64,000 nt of DNA, taken from NCBI GenBank assembly GCA_002104985.1, contig MCGO01000078.1, positions 62,001 through 126,000 on the forward strand, read 5' to 3'. The position numbers were made by a program, and so were the translations under genes. Shown in pieces: positions 33,980-45,066 of the stretch. The number at the start of each line of letters is the position of its first letter. Within the stretch, counting starts at the first letter, position 1. The DNA is from Rhizoclosmatium globosum (lineage: Eukaryota; Chytridiomycota; Chytridiomycetes; Chytridiales; Chytriomycetaceae). A model generated the notes under the pieces. That model was not told the origin of the DNA, ran no database searches, and saw nothing but the letters and a program-made list of their open reading frames with translations.

Positions 33980-35330
33980 TTACTTTCTCCCTTTCAAGAA
34001 AGCATCCAATAACTGTTCAGCCGCCATCCCAGAGCTTACACGCCCCTCCATAACCTGTTTCTCTAATCCTTCCTTCAATTCTCGCACCCCTTGATCCGCC
34101 GTAACCCGATCCATCAACTCATGCCTCAAAATATCCCACATCCATTTCCGTCTCTGCTCCTCCCTCACCCTCGAAAACTCATCCGTCTTATGCAACATCT
34201 CATAAAACCGTTCCATAGTCTCCCACGCCTCCGCGATCCCCCGTTTCTCCGCCGACGAGACGCGAAGGACTTCGGGACGCCAGTCTCCTTTGGACGGTTG
34301 CAGGAACTTGAGGGCGGATGTGTATTCCATTTGAGCCATACGTGCAGCGGGTTCGAGTGCGCCGTCGGATTTGTTTACGAGGATTAGGTCGGAGAGTTCG
34401 ACGATTCCCTTTTTCATTCCTTGGAGCTCGTCACCGCCGCCTGGAGCGACAAGGAGGGTGAACATGTCGACCATATCTGCCACCCTATTGTTTGCAAAGT
34501 ACTATGAGAAGGGTGTTGGGTGATTTTGGAGGTTACGGTACATTGTTTCGGACTGGCCAACGCCAACTGTTTCAACAAGAATAATGTCGTATCCAGCAGC
34601 TAGTAAGAAGCAGGTAAGGCATCATTTCTAAGATATGGTGCCAATACCTTCACATAGAACAATCGCATCACTCGTGTTTCTCGCCACACCACCCAGGGTA
34701 CCTCTTGAAGGGGATGGGCGAACATATGCGTTATCATCTCGTGATAAGTCCGTCATTCTGGTTTTGTCACCTTTGAGAAAGGTTTAAGTTCCACTGACTA
34801 GGATTTGTTGGCCCTCCAACAATATTACGACCATTCGTGAATAAAACCATCTTCGATTTCCCGATTCCTTCAAGTAGTTTCGTTCAACTCACCGAGAATA
34901 GAACCACCAGTACGAGCCGAAGAAGGATCCACGGCCTAACCATCCAAACCATCCTTCAGAACACACAAACAACCAACAAATAACCTCACCAAAACAGCTA
35001 CTTTATGTCCCTTATTAATCAGAAACATGCCAAATGTCTCAATAAAGCTCGATTTCCCAACTCCGGGCGATCCCGAGAGTCCAATCCGGAACGAATCCTT
35101 CCGTGGCGGAGACATGTGAGGAAACGAAGGTGGAGACGAAAGGACGGATGAAAGGAGCTTTTGGGCTTGATGTCGGTGGTCCGGTCGAGTGCTTTCGACT
35201 TTTTTGGGTTGGATTGGGTTGACAGGTTTAGGTTGCGGAGGGATAAATGGCAGTGTTGCGTACCTAGAGTGATTGCTCGTGCGAGGGCTGACCGGTTCGT
35301 TCGTAGGGCCGATAGCGTGAATTGGTTCAT
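33980..35330 (-). CDS. MMAA: Mitochondrial MMAA/ArgK (MeaB) GTPase
   Basis: Six exons (35264-35330, 34990-35198, 34893-34935, 34648-34770, 34542-34599, 33980-34484) join to 334 residues. The start [20 protein letters not shown] is a typical mitochondrial presequence; the first intron (35199-35263) is required to leave that frame for the GTPase. G-domain motifs are [15 protein letters not shown] (P-loop), [32 protein letters not shown] and ILVNKSDG. The C terminus has [14 protein letters not shown] and [15 protein letters not shown]. The family protects and loads methylmalonyl-CoA mutase with adenosylcobalamin, so its presence implies a B12-dependent mutase in this organism. The gene sits inside the seven-TM cluster without any evident link to it. 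Confidence 0.95.
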
Positions 35331-35429
35331 GGGATGTGTCAGAGTGAATGATTTGTGTTGTGGGGAGATTCAAACAAGGTTTTGGGGAAACACCAACAAA
35401 AGTAGATTTATTGAATTAAGTTGGATTAT

Positions 35430-36490
35430 TTACAACGTGGCTCCAAGTGAAAAATGCCGAGAAGTCCTTGCTATACTCTTACTTCTTTCGATCGAGTTGA
35501 AAGCAGCTGCCTCGACTTCCTTCGAGGTTGATATATACATGGAGGTGTTCTCTCCTGTACACCTCTGTATAGTAGAATTCGGGGTTGTTGACCTGCTCAT
35601 TCTTCCCTTTCGAATTGCGTCCATAATTCCTTGTCGTGATACAAGATCCTTGTGCAAAAGAACTGCAAGGAACGGCGTTGCCACAGTATCACAAGCAACC
35701 ATTGTGTTTGCAATTGCATCCAACCAAGGTGGGGCTGTCCAATTCGGCGTAACAAGGGAATATACCACCAACACGGCATCCACAGTATAACACACCGTGA
35801 AGCAAACAATTATCGCAATACAATTCACAACAACTCGAAAATGTAGCATCCTTGCTTCTTCAAGTGTGCTTTTCGTGCTTTTCCGTCCCTCGTCTAAAGT
35901 CTCTTTGACTTTCAAATACGTTTTCAAGTACAAGAAATTCAAGCCTCCAAACGTTAACAATAAATATTGCAGTGTGAATACAAGCAGTGTGGTAGGTTGC
36001 CAAGATCCCCCAGGTCTCCTAAAGTTGTGCGTTTCCTATCAGACCCGTTAACGATTTTCCGCGATACAAGATTTACCTTGCTAAAGGCACAGGCAAATAT
36101 CGCAGCTAAAGTCACACCTGCGTGCGCTTCAAGTAAAACCGAATACAAACTTGGTACACTTTCTCCATAACATATCAACCAACACCGTTCCAACGCAATC
36201 TGGAAGTTTACCATAGCCATCATGACACCACACGAGAACCTGAACGCCAAGAACACTTGACTCAAAAGAGAACTCTCCATCGACGAAAATAGTATAAACG
36301 CCATTTGGACAGCACATCCAAACGCGCCTATCATAATCACGAGGAGTAGGCATAGAACCCATCGACCAATGACAGCTTTTAAAAACGATGTTCGACTGTG
36401 CAGCAGGTATGTTGTGAAGAAACTAGAGCTTAAAAGGCCAAGAATGAAGATTATAAAGGCAGGGAATAAGGACTCCGAGGAGGGGTTCAT
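35430..36490 (-). CDS. Seven-TM receptor-like protein, cluster member c
   Basis: Two exons (36077-36490 and 35430-36035) encode 339 residues; the 41-nt phase-0 intron is the shortest in the window. TM1-4 are in exon 1 (AFIIFILGLLSSSFFTTYL, VLCLLLVIMIGAFGCAVQMA, FRFSCGVMMAMVNFQIALE, LEAHAGVTLAAIFACAFS). TM5-7 follow after FRRPGGSW. TM3 ends ERCW rather than ERYW. The loop after TM5 reads YLKTYLKVKETLDEG, so the KTY motif is kept. The start ATG at 36490 was preferred because an upstream extension has no ATG. The tail is Ser/Arg-rich and includes a GENTSMYIST stretch. Confidence 0.84.
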
Positions 36491-36626
36491 TCTGCGAAGA
36501 GATTTACAAGTGATGATGTGATGCGCGAATCTGTGGGGCAAAAACTCCGGAGAATAATCAATCAAAAATTTGTTTTACGGGCGCTTTTGTCAAATATATG
36601 CGGGAAAAGATGACTAAGACGTTTAT

Positions 36627-37666
36627 TCAACGTATACTTCTCGGTATGGTTCCACGCTGCGAAGCAGTATTCCCACTTTCTGGATTATAAGAATCTTTTT
36701 CTCCAATACTACCATTCGTTTTTGATCGCGCTTTAGAGCTCTTACTTGATGCCGAAAAGCGTGAAGTAATAGTTGATAACACTGTCCCTTCAAACAAACT
36801 TGAATGCAACCTTACAATTAAAATTGGAGTTACAACCATATCCAGAGCGACAAGAGTATGTGCAAGCACGTCTGCCCATTTTGGTGGATTCCAACCTTGT
36901 GGAAGAATCAAGGACATGAGTACGAGGATCGCGTCACATGTGTAACAGTTGCTGAAGGCCATTGTGAGCATGATGCAGCTGTTTAGGACTCTCATTCGTA
37001 GTTCTTCAGATCGCTGGCGACCGTCGCTCTGTAAACCTATCGCGTTGGCTTGTTTTAGGGTTTCGACGACGTGAAGGTATGTTTTCCCGTAGAGATAGGC
37101 GAGGCCTCCGAACGCGAGTATCATGTATTGGATTGCGAGGACAAGAAGGGTAGGTGTTTGCCATGTTCCACCAGGTCTTCTGTAGTTGTATGTTTCCTTG
37201 TATGTGTTTTTGTTAGGGTCTACGTTGGGACAATAAAGTTGAGCTAACTCACGGATGAAACACTGGCGATTATGACTGTTGTTATTGTCGCAGCTGCGTG
37301 GATTGCAAACCCGGCTGTATAAACGAAGGGTACACTTTCTTCATGGAAAACGAGCCAGTATCGCTCTAACGCGATTTGAAAGTTTGCACCTGCAACAGCA
37401 CATCCAATTGGGAACCGCAAAGCTAGAAATAGTTGATTTGGAAGGGAAGTAGTCGCGAACCATTCTGGACTAAATATTAGCGCTGCTATTCCGATGGAAC
37501 AGCCGATTGATCCAACGACAATGAGAAGAAGTAGGACAAAGATCCACTTTCCAATCGTTGTACCAAAGAACCCGCTGCGAAAACCTGCCAGGTAGATTGC
37601 TATCGAAATAGAAAGCAAGCAGCCGAGGATGTTGAGGATCAGACTGGGGATAAGTGAGTATTCCAT
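36627..37666 (-). CDS. Seven-TM receptor-like protein, cluster member d
   Basis: Two exons (37253-37666 and 36627-37196) encode 327 residues. Membrane segments include IPSLILNILGCLLSISIAIYL, FVLLLLIVVGSIGCSIGIAAL, FRFP-type TM3 (LRFPIGCAVAGANFQIALERYW), and after the phase-0 intron NYRRPGGTW, YMILAFGGLAYLYGKTYLHV, LTMAFSNCYTCDAILVLMSLI and DMVVTPILIVRLHS. The ERYW and KTYLHV motifs match members a and b. The tail is Ser/Lys-rich. Loss or gain of a whole exon is not seen in any member. Confidence 0.85.
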
Positions 37667-37788
37667 TGTTTTTATACAGATTTTCGGGAGTGCACCAAAG
37701 ACAAAGGATTTGCATTTGTGGTCATCACCACGTCAGATAATCAACGATCATGAAATTCAGTTTATTCCCTATTCATAAATCCAGTTCA

Positions 37789-38427
37789 TTACACTTTCTG
37801 TGCAACCAACTGAACAGTAGCGGACATTCCTTGGTGCATCTTTCCTTCGCTTACGTCACGCTCCACATCACCAAGAGACACAATCTTCAGGCCAACCTCC
37901 GCCAACACATTCTTCAAAACAACAGGATCAATACACAAGTCGGCATCTTGGGGCCCACCCGTTCCGCGTCCAATATTCTTTGGAGAGTAGTGTTCGAGGA
38001 TAACCAAACCACCCGTCTTCAAAGCCTTTGCCGCCATTCCAAGAACCCTCTTTTCCAATTCACTTGGCAAGTGACACCACACCGAAAGCACACAGTCCAA
38101 TTTGTCATCACCACTACCACTACCACCACTGAGACTGGAAACCTTGTCCAAGTCAACAACCTCAGTCGTAACACGTTCTCCAACACCGTTTTCCGTTGCC
38201 AACAAGGCCGCCTTTTCGAGACCGACTTTGCTCAGGTCGATACAGTGGACAGTGTGGCCCAGCTTCGCAAGGAACACGGCGTTGCGGCCCTCGCCCTCGC
38301 CAAGGCTGAGAACCCTGGAACAACGTGGCAGTCGAGATGCCTGCGACGCGAGGAAGTCGTTGGGCGCCGTGCCGTACAGGAACCCGGTGGCGGGGTTGTA
38401 GCGCGTGTCCCAGAACTCGGCATTCAT
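37789..38427 (-). CDS. SAM-dependent methyltransferase, TehB-like
   Basis: Intronless, 212 residues, class I Rossmann methyltransferase. The start MNAEFWDTRYNPATGFLYGT followed by PNDFLASQA and VLSLGEGEGRNAVFLAKLG (SAM loop) is the hallmark of the TehB/tellurite-resistance group. CIDLSKVGLEKA gives the acidic ribose-binding residue, LDCVLSVWCHLP follows, and GGLVILEHYSPKN marks the late beta strand. Related bacterial enzymes methylate tellurite or thiols; the substrate here is unknown. The lack of introns in an intron-rich region and bacterial-style motifs suggest past transfer from bacteria. Third positions are strongly C-rich, like the highly expressed genes in the window. Confidence 0.9.
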   Translation of the reverse strand: MNAEFWDTRYNPATGFLYGTAPNDFLASQASRLPRCSRVLSLGEGEGRNAVFLAKLGHTVHCIDLSKVGLEKAALLATENGVGERVTTEVVDLDKVSSLSGGSGSGDDKLDCVLSVWCHLPSELEKRVLGMAAKALKTGGLVILEHYSPKNIGRGTGGPQDADLCIDPVVLKNVLAEVGLKIVSLGDVERDVSEGKMHQGMSATVQLVAQKV

Positions 38428-38672
38428 TGTTGGTTTGCTTTGGTTTGGTGTTTCGGGGAAAGATTTCTTAGCCTTTTTCGCTGAATTCGTGCATCTTGAG
38501 TCGCATAAATCCCTCGCATTTGAAATGAATCAAATCGGCGCATGCAATGAATCACAGATCTTAATAATGACAATGAGGCATGAATAATACTATGCTTCAC
38601 CTTAATGCCAAGTACTAGCTGATTCGAAATTGAGTTTCTAGATTTCCACCGAATAACATAAGTCTATTTGAA

Positions 38673-39483
38673 ATGCCTCATACACCACCCTCCCCCACTA
38701 CCACTACCACCACCACCACCACCGAACCAATCACAGCCACCGCCGCCAAAGTCGGCATCGCATCAATCCTCGCACTCAACGCCCTCTTTGTCCCATTTAT
38801 CCTCGGTTCAGTCCGAACCAGAGCAATTCCCTTCGTTGTCACCCCGGATTCCCGCACAAAGGCTATCATGAACACTCTAGCGACACATCTGAAGCCTGGT
38901 CGACGGGTAAAACTGCCCTTTTGTGGATACTACTAGTGGTGTGGTGCTTAACTTGGGTTTTAATGTGACAGGCGTTTGTGGATATTGGATCGGGGGATGG
39001 TCGGGTTGTGATGGCTGCGAAACGGTATTCAGTGCCGTTGCCTTCTCACTCGACACTATCACATGTTCCACTGTTTAATCGGTGTGTGGGTGTGGAAGTT
39101 AATTCGGTGCTCTTGGCTGTCAGTCATGTTCGTGCCACTATCGATTCCATCAAATCTCTTGTTTCGAAACGGGTCAATTCTTCAGAACGGCAATCTGTAT
39201 CGTTTGTTAAACGGGATATGTGGAAGTTTGACTTATCTGGGTTTGATGTTGTAATGGTGTTTGGGGATTTGAGGTTGATGGTGAGAGCTTTTTCTTTAAG
39301 TTATTCCAGCGTCAGTGTTAACAACTAGATATTTCATAGCCTTCGTTTCGTGAGAAGTTTGAAAAGGAGTTGCGCGAAGGGTCTCTTGTCGTCTCAAATC
39401 GGTTTGCGATTCCTGGTTGGAATCCCATCAGTTCTGGAGACGAGTTTTACGTCTATCGCGTTGAAAAAGGTCATCAAAAATAA
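38673..39483 (+). CDS. FAM173-type lysine methyltransferase (ATPSCKMT/ANTKMT-like)
   Basis: Exons 38673-38906, 38972-39280 and 39340-39483 join to 228 residues. A Thr-rich start leads to one membrane segment (VGIASILALNALFVPFILGSV), as in the mitochondrial FAM173 enzymes. Then come AFVDIGSGDGRVVMAA (SAM loop), GVEVNSVLLAVSHVR, VKRDMWKFDLSGFDVVMVFG and RFAIPGWNPISSGDEF. Family members trimethylate a lysine in ATP-synthase subunit c or in the ADP/ATP carrier. Codons 39026-39082 add 19 residues between VVMAAKR and CVGVEV that the family lacks and that look like translated spacer; no AG acceptor allows removal. A dead copy is at 22.9-23.4 kb. It shares a 245-bp divergent promoter with the TehB-like gene. 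Confidence 0.9.
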
Positions 39484-39629
39484 TCAAAATAAAATAGAAA
39501 TATAACGTGGATTCAACGAGCCATTTTCGACGGGATCTTGCAATGAACAGGAACTCCAACTCAAAAACAAAAAACTCTGGAAAATATATAGAATGCATGA
39601 CCATGGATACACTTTTAATACATATAACT

Positions 39630-41870
39630 CTAATCATCAAACACAACAGTCCCCCTCATAGTCGTAACACTCTTTACACTCGCCCTGCCGCCACCACCAT
39701 GCACAACAGTCACAGGCTTCATCTCTATATACTCCAACCCTCCTTCCTCCCCGCTCGGCGGGGGTATTACAGCCAGCATACCCGTAGAGAGTGTTGCAGA
39801 CGATGTGGTTGTAACAGGCAATGGAATCCACGTATCAGGTGTATAATTCGTTGCTTGCTTCCATTGCACGACACCGGCTGGTGTAGTAGAAATAGGTGTG
39901 ACGGCGGTTTGAGGGATGGATGTGGATGTAGGGATCGGGGATTTTCCGCTTATACTGCGAGTTTGTTTTCGGTGTGTTAAGCCAGATGTGTTGGCGGGGG
40001 TGGAGGATGAGGGTGTGTCCGGGATGGGGACGGAAGGGACTGTGAGAGAGTATTGGTATAAACTGCCGTTGCTGTAGTTACTCCTCGTGTCTTGGTGGAT
40101 GATGGTTGGGACTGGAGCTGCAGGCGATAATAGGATTTGGGGTTTATCGCTCCCGGTGGAATGGTTACTCCTCGTGTCGTGGTGTACGACTTCATAGAGT
40201 GATGTGGTGTTTTTCGGGGGTGTGGGTGTGACTGGTTTTGATGAAGATATAGTGGGAGCTGTGTGTTGGAAAGTAGAAGCCTTTACAGTTTCTTGGGCGA
40301 CAGAGCGGGTCCATTCTTGGAATCGTTGGTTGTATAATTCTTCGTCACGTGTATTGTAGTTTGTGGCTGCGGGATTATCGGAGTCGAGAGAAAAGCGACG
40401 GAAATCGTCTATTTCTGGCTGGTTGCTAGGGATTTGGTTGCGGTCTGAGATGGAGCCTTGGCTCATGGGAGTTGTTTTTGAGGGAAATAGGAGTACGCGA
40501 TATCGGCTAAAGGTAAGGATGGTCATGAGAATATTAAGGGCAGTAGCGAAAAAGAGGAGTTGGGACGAGGTGGAGAGGGAAAAGATTGGGTCCAAAGGCG
40601 ACACAAAGAATCGTTGGTTTGGTTTTAGGCTTTGTGGAGCTGGATTTGTGTTGAGAGGGTCCTTGTATATCGCAAGGATTGCAAATGCCAGACTTAAAAT
40701 AGAGGCGATTTCTGTTCAAAGGTGAGAAAGTGTCAATTTGGAGTCATCTTTCAAGTGAGCTAAGTTCTAACATACCACCCAACAGCTGAAGGATAAAAGA
40801 CCCGCCCAACATACGCTTGCCTGTCTTGTTGATTGAATTGTAATACTTTTCCGGAGTCTCTGTTTCCCTTCCTTCCTCTTTCGTGAATTTGAAAAGCCAT
40901 CGCATACTGCCGCCCAGTTTTTTAGTAGGAGACAACGACGACTCTTGCTGAAACTGCAATCCAAATTGCCGCCGCCGTCGAGTCAATCCAAATCGAGATC
41001 CGGACTGAGCAGCTTGGATCATCGACACACCAAGCATCATTGCTGCTAGTGACACCACATGAAACAGTATTGATATGATCTGAAGTACTCCTGTGAACAT
41101 AAAAGTGGAGCATGCCGAGCCTGGCAACTAAAAAAGAAAGGATGAGAAGGGCTTAATTTAAGGTGATGGAAGGATAGCCGATTGAAAATCAAAAAGCCTT
41201 TCCATATGCCGATGGCTTTTGTTATACATGAGGATAGACAGCTTACCCTATTAAACGAGCAGTACTCAGCCACTGAAATACAAGTCTGTGTACGGTTCCA
41301 GTTGACGTTGTACACACCCCCACCATTGAACCCTGTGCCCGACCACCCACCACCGTTCCAGCTGCCTCCCACATTCGCACCCCCGTTCCAGCTTCCCCCA
41401 ATATTAACTCCGCCGTTCCAAGTGACTGATTTGTTTGTTGATTTGAGGGCGTAGGTTGCGCAGACATCTCGAAAGCCGAAAGCGTATCCAAGTTGGACAA
41501 TGACGACTGTTGGGTCTGAGGGCAGGATGTCGTCCATTGCGACTGGCCAGGACGGGTACGAAAGGTTGTAGGCAGGAACGAGGCTGTTGTCGGGCCTTGC
41601 GATGTAGTAGAGGGGGGTACTAGTGTTGGTGGTGGTAGTGGCAGTGGTGGTAGGTGGCAGGGTACTGGTACTAGTAGTGGCAGTAGTGGCTGTAGCACCC
41701 AGGGCAGTTGTGGCAGTCCCAACCACCGATGGCGGCGGTTGAACTGAAACAAGCGGCAGTGCGTTCGATGTCGCAACGAGCCGTGGAAGAAGCGTCGCTA
41801 TAATAAGCGTAACCAAAATCGGAACGCCAATCAGAAGATGAACGACAAATGGAAGGCGGATGCTGTCCAT
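39630..41870 (-). CDS. Four-TM surface protein with WNGG repeats
   Basis: Exons 41247-41870, 40776-41127 and 39630-40711 join to 685 residues. TM1 is near the N terminus (FVVHLLIGVPILVTLIIATLL). The long outer loop starts with a Thr/Ala-rich stretch, then DVCATYALKSTNKS and a run of WNGG.NIGG / WNGG.NVGG / WNGG repeats, with N-glycosylation sites and cysteines. TM2-TM4 follow (VLQIISILFHVVSLAAMMLG, FILQLLGGEIASILSLAFAIL, LLFFATALNILMTILTF). The 350-residue tail is disordered, with a duplicated HHDTRSNHSTGSDK / HQDTRSNYSNGSLY motif. The topology recalls SUR7 or claudin-like tetraspans, but I recognise no family. Confidence 0.75.
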
Positions 41871-42104
41871 TCAAAGTGGTGGTGGTTGGTTCAAATGAGA
41901 GTTGGTGAGTGAAGGTGATTGGTGGCAAATTTTTTAAAAAGGGTTAAACAGAAGAAAGAAAGAAAAAGGGAGAGAGGGAAGGAGAGAGGGATATCACTCT
42001 CTCGTTTAGTACAAGTTTAGTATAATTTATTTAATCTATTTTAATTACTAGTTTGGAAGAGAGGAAAGCAGAAAAGAAAGAGAAAGCTGAAAAGACACAC
42101 CAAA

Positions 42105-44811
42105 ATGTCCTCAACTGGTGATCAATACATCACTTTGCGGACGTTTCTCGGAGCAGACTTTCTCGATTCGCCCGAGGGATCCGAGGCAAACTCCGAAGCT
42201 TCGAAGGAACGCATGGGCCGTCTGAACCAGCAGCAGTTTACCGTCTTTACTGTCGATGTCATTGATGAGATCCTGCGAAGGAAAGAAGGCCCAAATGGTG
42301 CGTGCTTGTCTGCTAGTGCCTGTTGTTACTAGATAGTACTACTAGTAGCTAGTAGTAGCTAGTATCTGGTAGTGCAGGATCGAAATAGGGACTAATTACC
42401 CTCCTTGACAGCCCCTTCATCTCTCCTTCCTCGTCAGGACTTTCACCCAAAGCGAAACGCAACAAGAGCGAAACTGTCTTCATTGGCCATCTTCAACTTT
42501 AGGAAAATGGCTGCAGATGCCTTCTTTGAGCTCGAGAGGCGGTATCCCAATTTAGTGAATGAGGTGAGATTTCTGGCTGACTGCTGCGAAGTGGGGACTA
42601 TGGACATCAAGTTGAACATATCATTGTGATGTTGTCATGGATTTGCATGGTTTTGAAATGCTGGGAGGGGATGGTCGGACTGCTCCTTCACCATACATGT
42701 GATCACTAATTACCACATCACCTCTATCAGTACCCTCGTCAACAAAAGTCAACAAGACCTCCATCTTTCCCACAGCAAAATACCCCCCGAGCCAACCCCG
42801 CTCCCCTTCAACAGCCACCCCTTCCAACACCCCAAACCCAACAACAGCCCACAACCACAACTCAATCCACACCAAAACCACCCGCAATGACCACCCGCCA
42901 ACCAACAAACCCCTCCAAATCAATCGAAGAAATCCTCGCAGGTCTCGGCGACCTCGTCTCCCCCACCTCCCGCACACCCCTCACAGGCGCCTCAGCCGCC
43001 GCCGCCGACGCAACCTCCACAGTCCTCCGCGACGCCATGGAACGCATGCGAAAAGACAACGCCGCAAAACAAGAATCCCTCAACGCAACAATCACATCCC
43101 TCCAAGACAAACTCGCCGAAACCCAACGCGACATGGACCTCACCCTCCGCGACGCCCAAGACCGTCTCGCCGAGCTCGAAACCGTAAAAGAAGAAGTCTT
43201 CCGCCTCCAAGAAGTCCTCGCCGAGTCCAACGCTGAATCGCAGGGGTTGCGCAAGGAACTCACCGCCGCGCAGAAGATGGCTTCTGATGCGGTTGCGGAG
43301 GCTGCGACGCTGCGGACTGAGATGAGTTTGTTGAGGCAGGGGAATCAGGATACGGTTTCGGAGGTGTCTGCGGCGAGGAGGGAGCTTTCTGAGGCCAAGA
43401 AAATGTATTTGGATGCGCAGGGGGAGGCGACGGGGTTGAGAGGGGAGGTGGATCGGTTGAAGGCGGAGTTGGCGAGTGTGAAGACTTTGCATGCGAGGCA
43501 GGTTGCGGATTATGCGGCGTTGAAGGCGGATTATGGGGATATTAAGGGACATATTTCTGATCAGGCTGTTGTGAGTGCTTCTCTTTTTATTGTGTTTCTT
43601 TGTAGGGTTGCATGGAACTTAATTTTGACTTGTCACAGTTGTTTGGAGAAGTGAGGACAGAGACTACTTCGTTGCTCGCGGAAGTCAAGTCTATGAGTGC
43701 GAGAAATGCGGAACTTCGTGCACAGAATGAGCAACTTGCGTTAAAGAACGAAGATGGAATCAAAATGGCGGATGAACTTGCTCAGAGTTATGACGATATT
43801 GTCCGCAACTTTGAGGCCCTCAAGAGTGAGAACGAAGGACTGCGAGAGCAAGTTCAGCAATTAATGGCGAATGGAGGAGGGGGTGGAGGTGGTGCTAGAG
43901 GATTTGGAGGTCCTGGTGGTGTTGCAGGTGGCGAAGTTGTCCTTCCAAAGATGGCTCCACTTTCCCACGATGGTGTATTGGATATGTCAGCTGCACAAGC
44001 ATATCAATCTGCTGTTGAAAATCTCTTACGTGCCGTGAGGTGAGACTCATTTATTTTTCAGGAAAAATGTCTCAACTGTATCTTCCTTTAACACAGAGTC
44101 GACTCTTCCGCAGTTCTCCCCGCCCTTAAATCTATTATTTCTGCTTGTAAACAAGCAACGGAATCCATTGAAGACTTTGAAACAACCCACTACAAAAACC
44201 AACCCTTCGCAAAAGAACAAGAACTCGACGATGCCAGAGCCCAATTCAGTAAATCCATGACAGCCCTCATCGCCGCCACAAAGACACACGTCTCCCGCGG
44301 AAATGCAGCTGAAAAGGTGGACGCCGCTGTAGCAACCATGACCGAAACCCTCTCAAGAACCGCACAACTCGTGAAAGCCAAATGCGCCGACGAAGGAGCC
44401 GACGAAATCCTGTACGAAAAGATCCAACAACTCAAAGACCTTGTCGAAACCAACACAGTCCCCATCGTAGAAGGAATCCAGGCCTTGCTATCAACAATGC
44501 GCGGACCCTCTGGAAGCCCGGCGTTCCTGAAAGACATGAATAGTAAAGTCTCTGCCATCAGTGTGATTGTAAAGTCGATTCTGAAGGCATCTCAAGTTGT
44601 GTTCTCGCAAATGAGTGATGAAGATGAATTCAAGGTCGAGTGTGAGGCGGTCTTGAATTCGATGGCGAATACACGAAAGAGGCTGGAGGGTAAGATGGGA
44701 GAGTTGAGTAAAGATGTGGAGAACGCGGATATTAAGCAGGCGATTGGAGCGAGTGCATATGAAGTTGCTAAGCTTGTTAAAAAGTTTGTCGCGTTGTTGG
44801 ATGAAGTGTAG
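42105..44811 (+). CDS. SPA2: Polarity scaffold Spa2
   Basis: Five exons (42105-42297, 42412-42563, 42731-43570, 43639-44039, 44097-44811) join to 766 residues. Two Spa2-homology (SHD/GIT) repeats open the protein: KERMGRLNQQQFTVFTVDV with IDEILRR, and KRNATRAKLSSLAIFNF with AADAFFELERRYP. A Pro/Gln-rich linker, a long coiled coil (residues about 190-450), a Gly-rich hinge and a helical C-terminal domain (SAAQAYQSAVENLL to KLVKKFVALLDEV) follow. Spa2 organises actin, Cdc42-pathway kinases and formins at growth sites; in a chytrid it may serve rhizoid growth. The intron at 42298-42411 contains a TAG/CTAG repeat. Confidence 0.9.
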
Positions 44812-45066
44812 ATTTTTAAGTATGTCTTTTGATTCTTTAGTTTCTTTGTTTGTTTGTTTCATAGTGCAGGACACCCCCCACCTTTCTCCAATACATTTCA
44901 TTTTATCCAGTACATCTATTTAGTCTAATTTGATGAAGGAGAAAAAGAAGGTCACGAGTGGATGCAAGTGGCTCTTTCTTTTGATCAGTCGCGCCAAAAT
45001 TTTCGCAGAGCATCGAAAAAAGAACGCACGAAAACTTCCAACAAACCACCAACCAAAACAGCCAAA

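Noticed and set aside
34936..35373. MMAA start in the longer upstream frame
   Set aside because: That frame has no ATG before the P-loop region. Splicing from the ATG at 35330 gives a mitochondrial presequence in phase.
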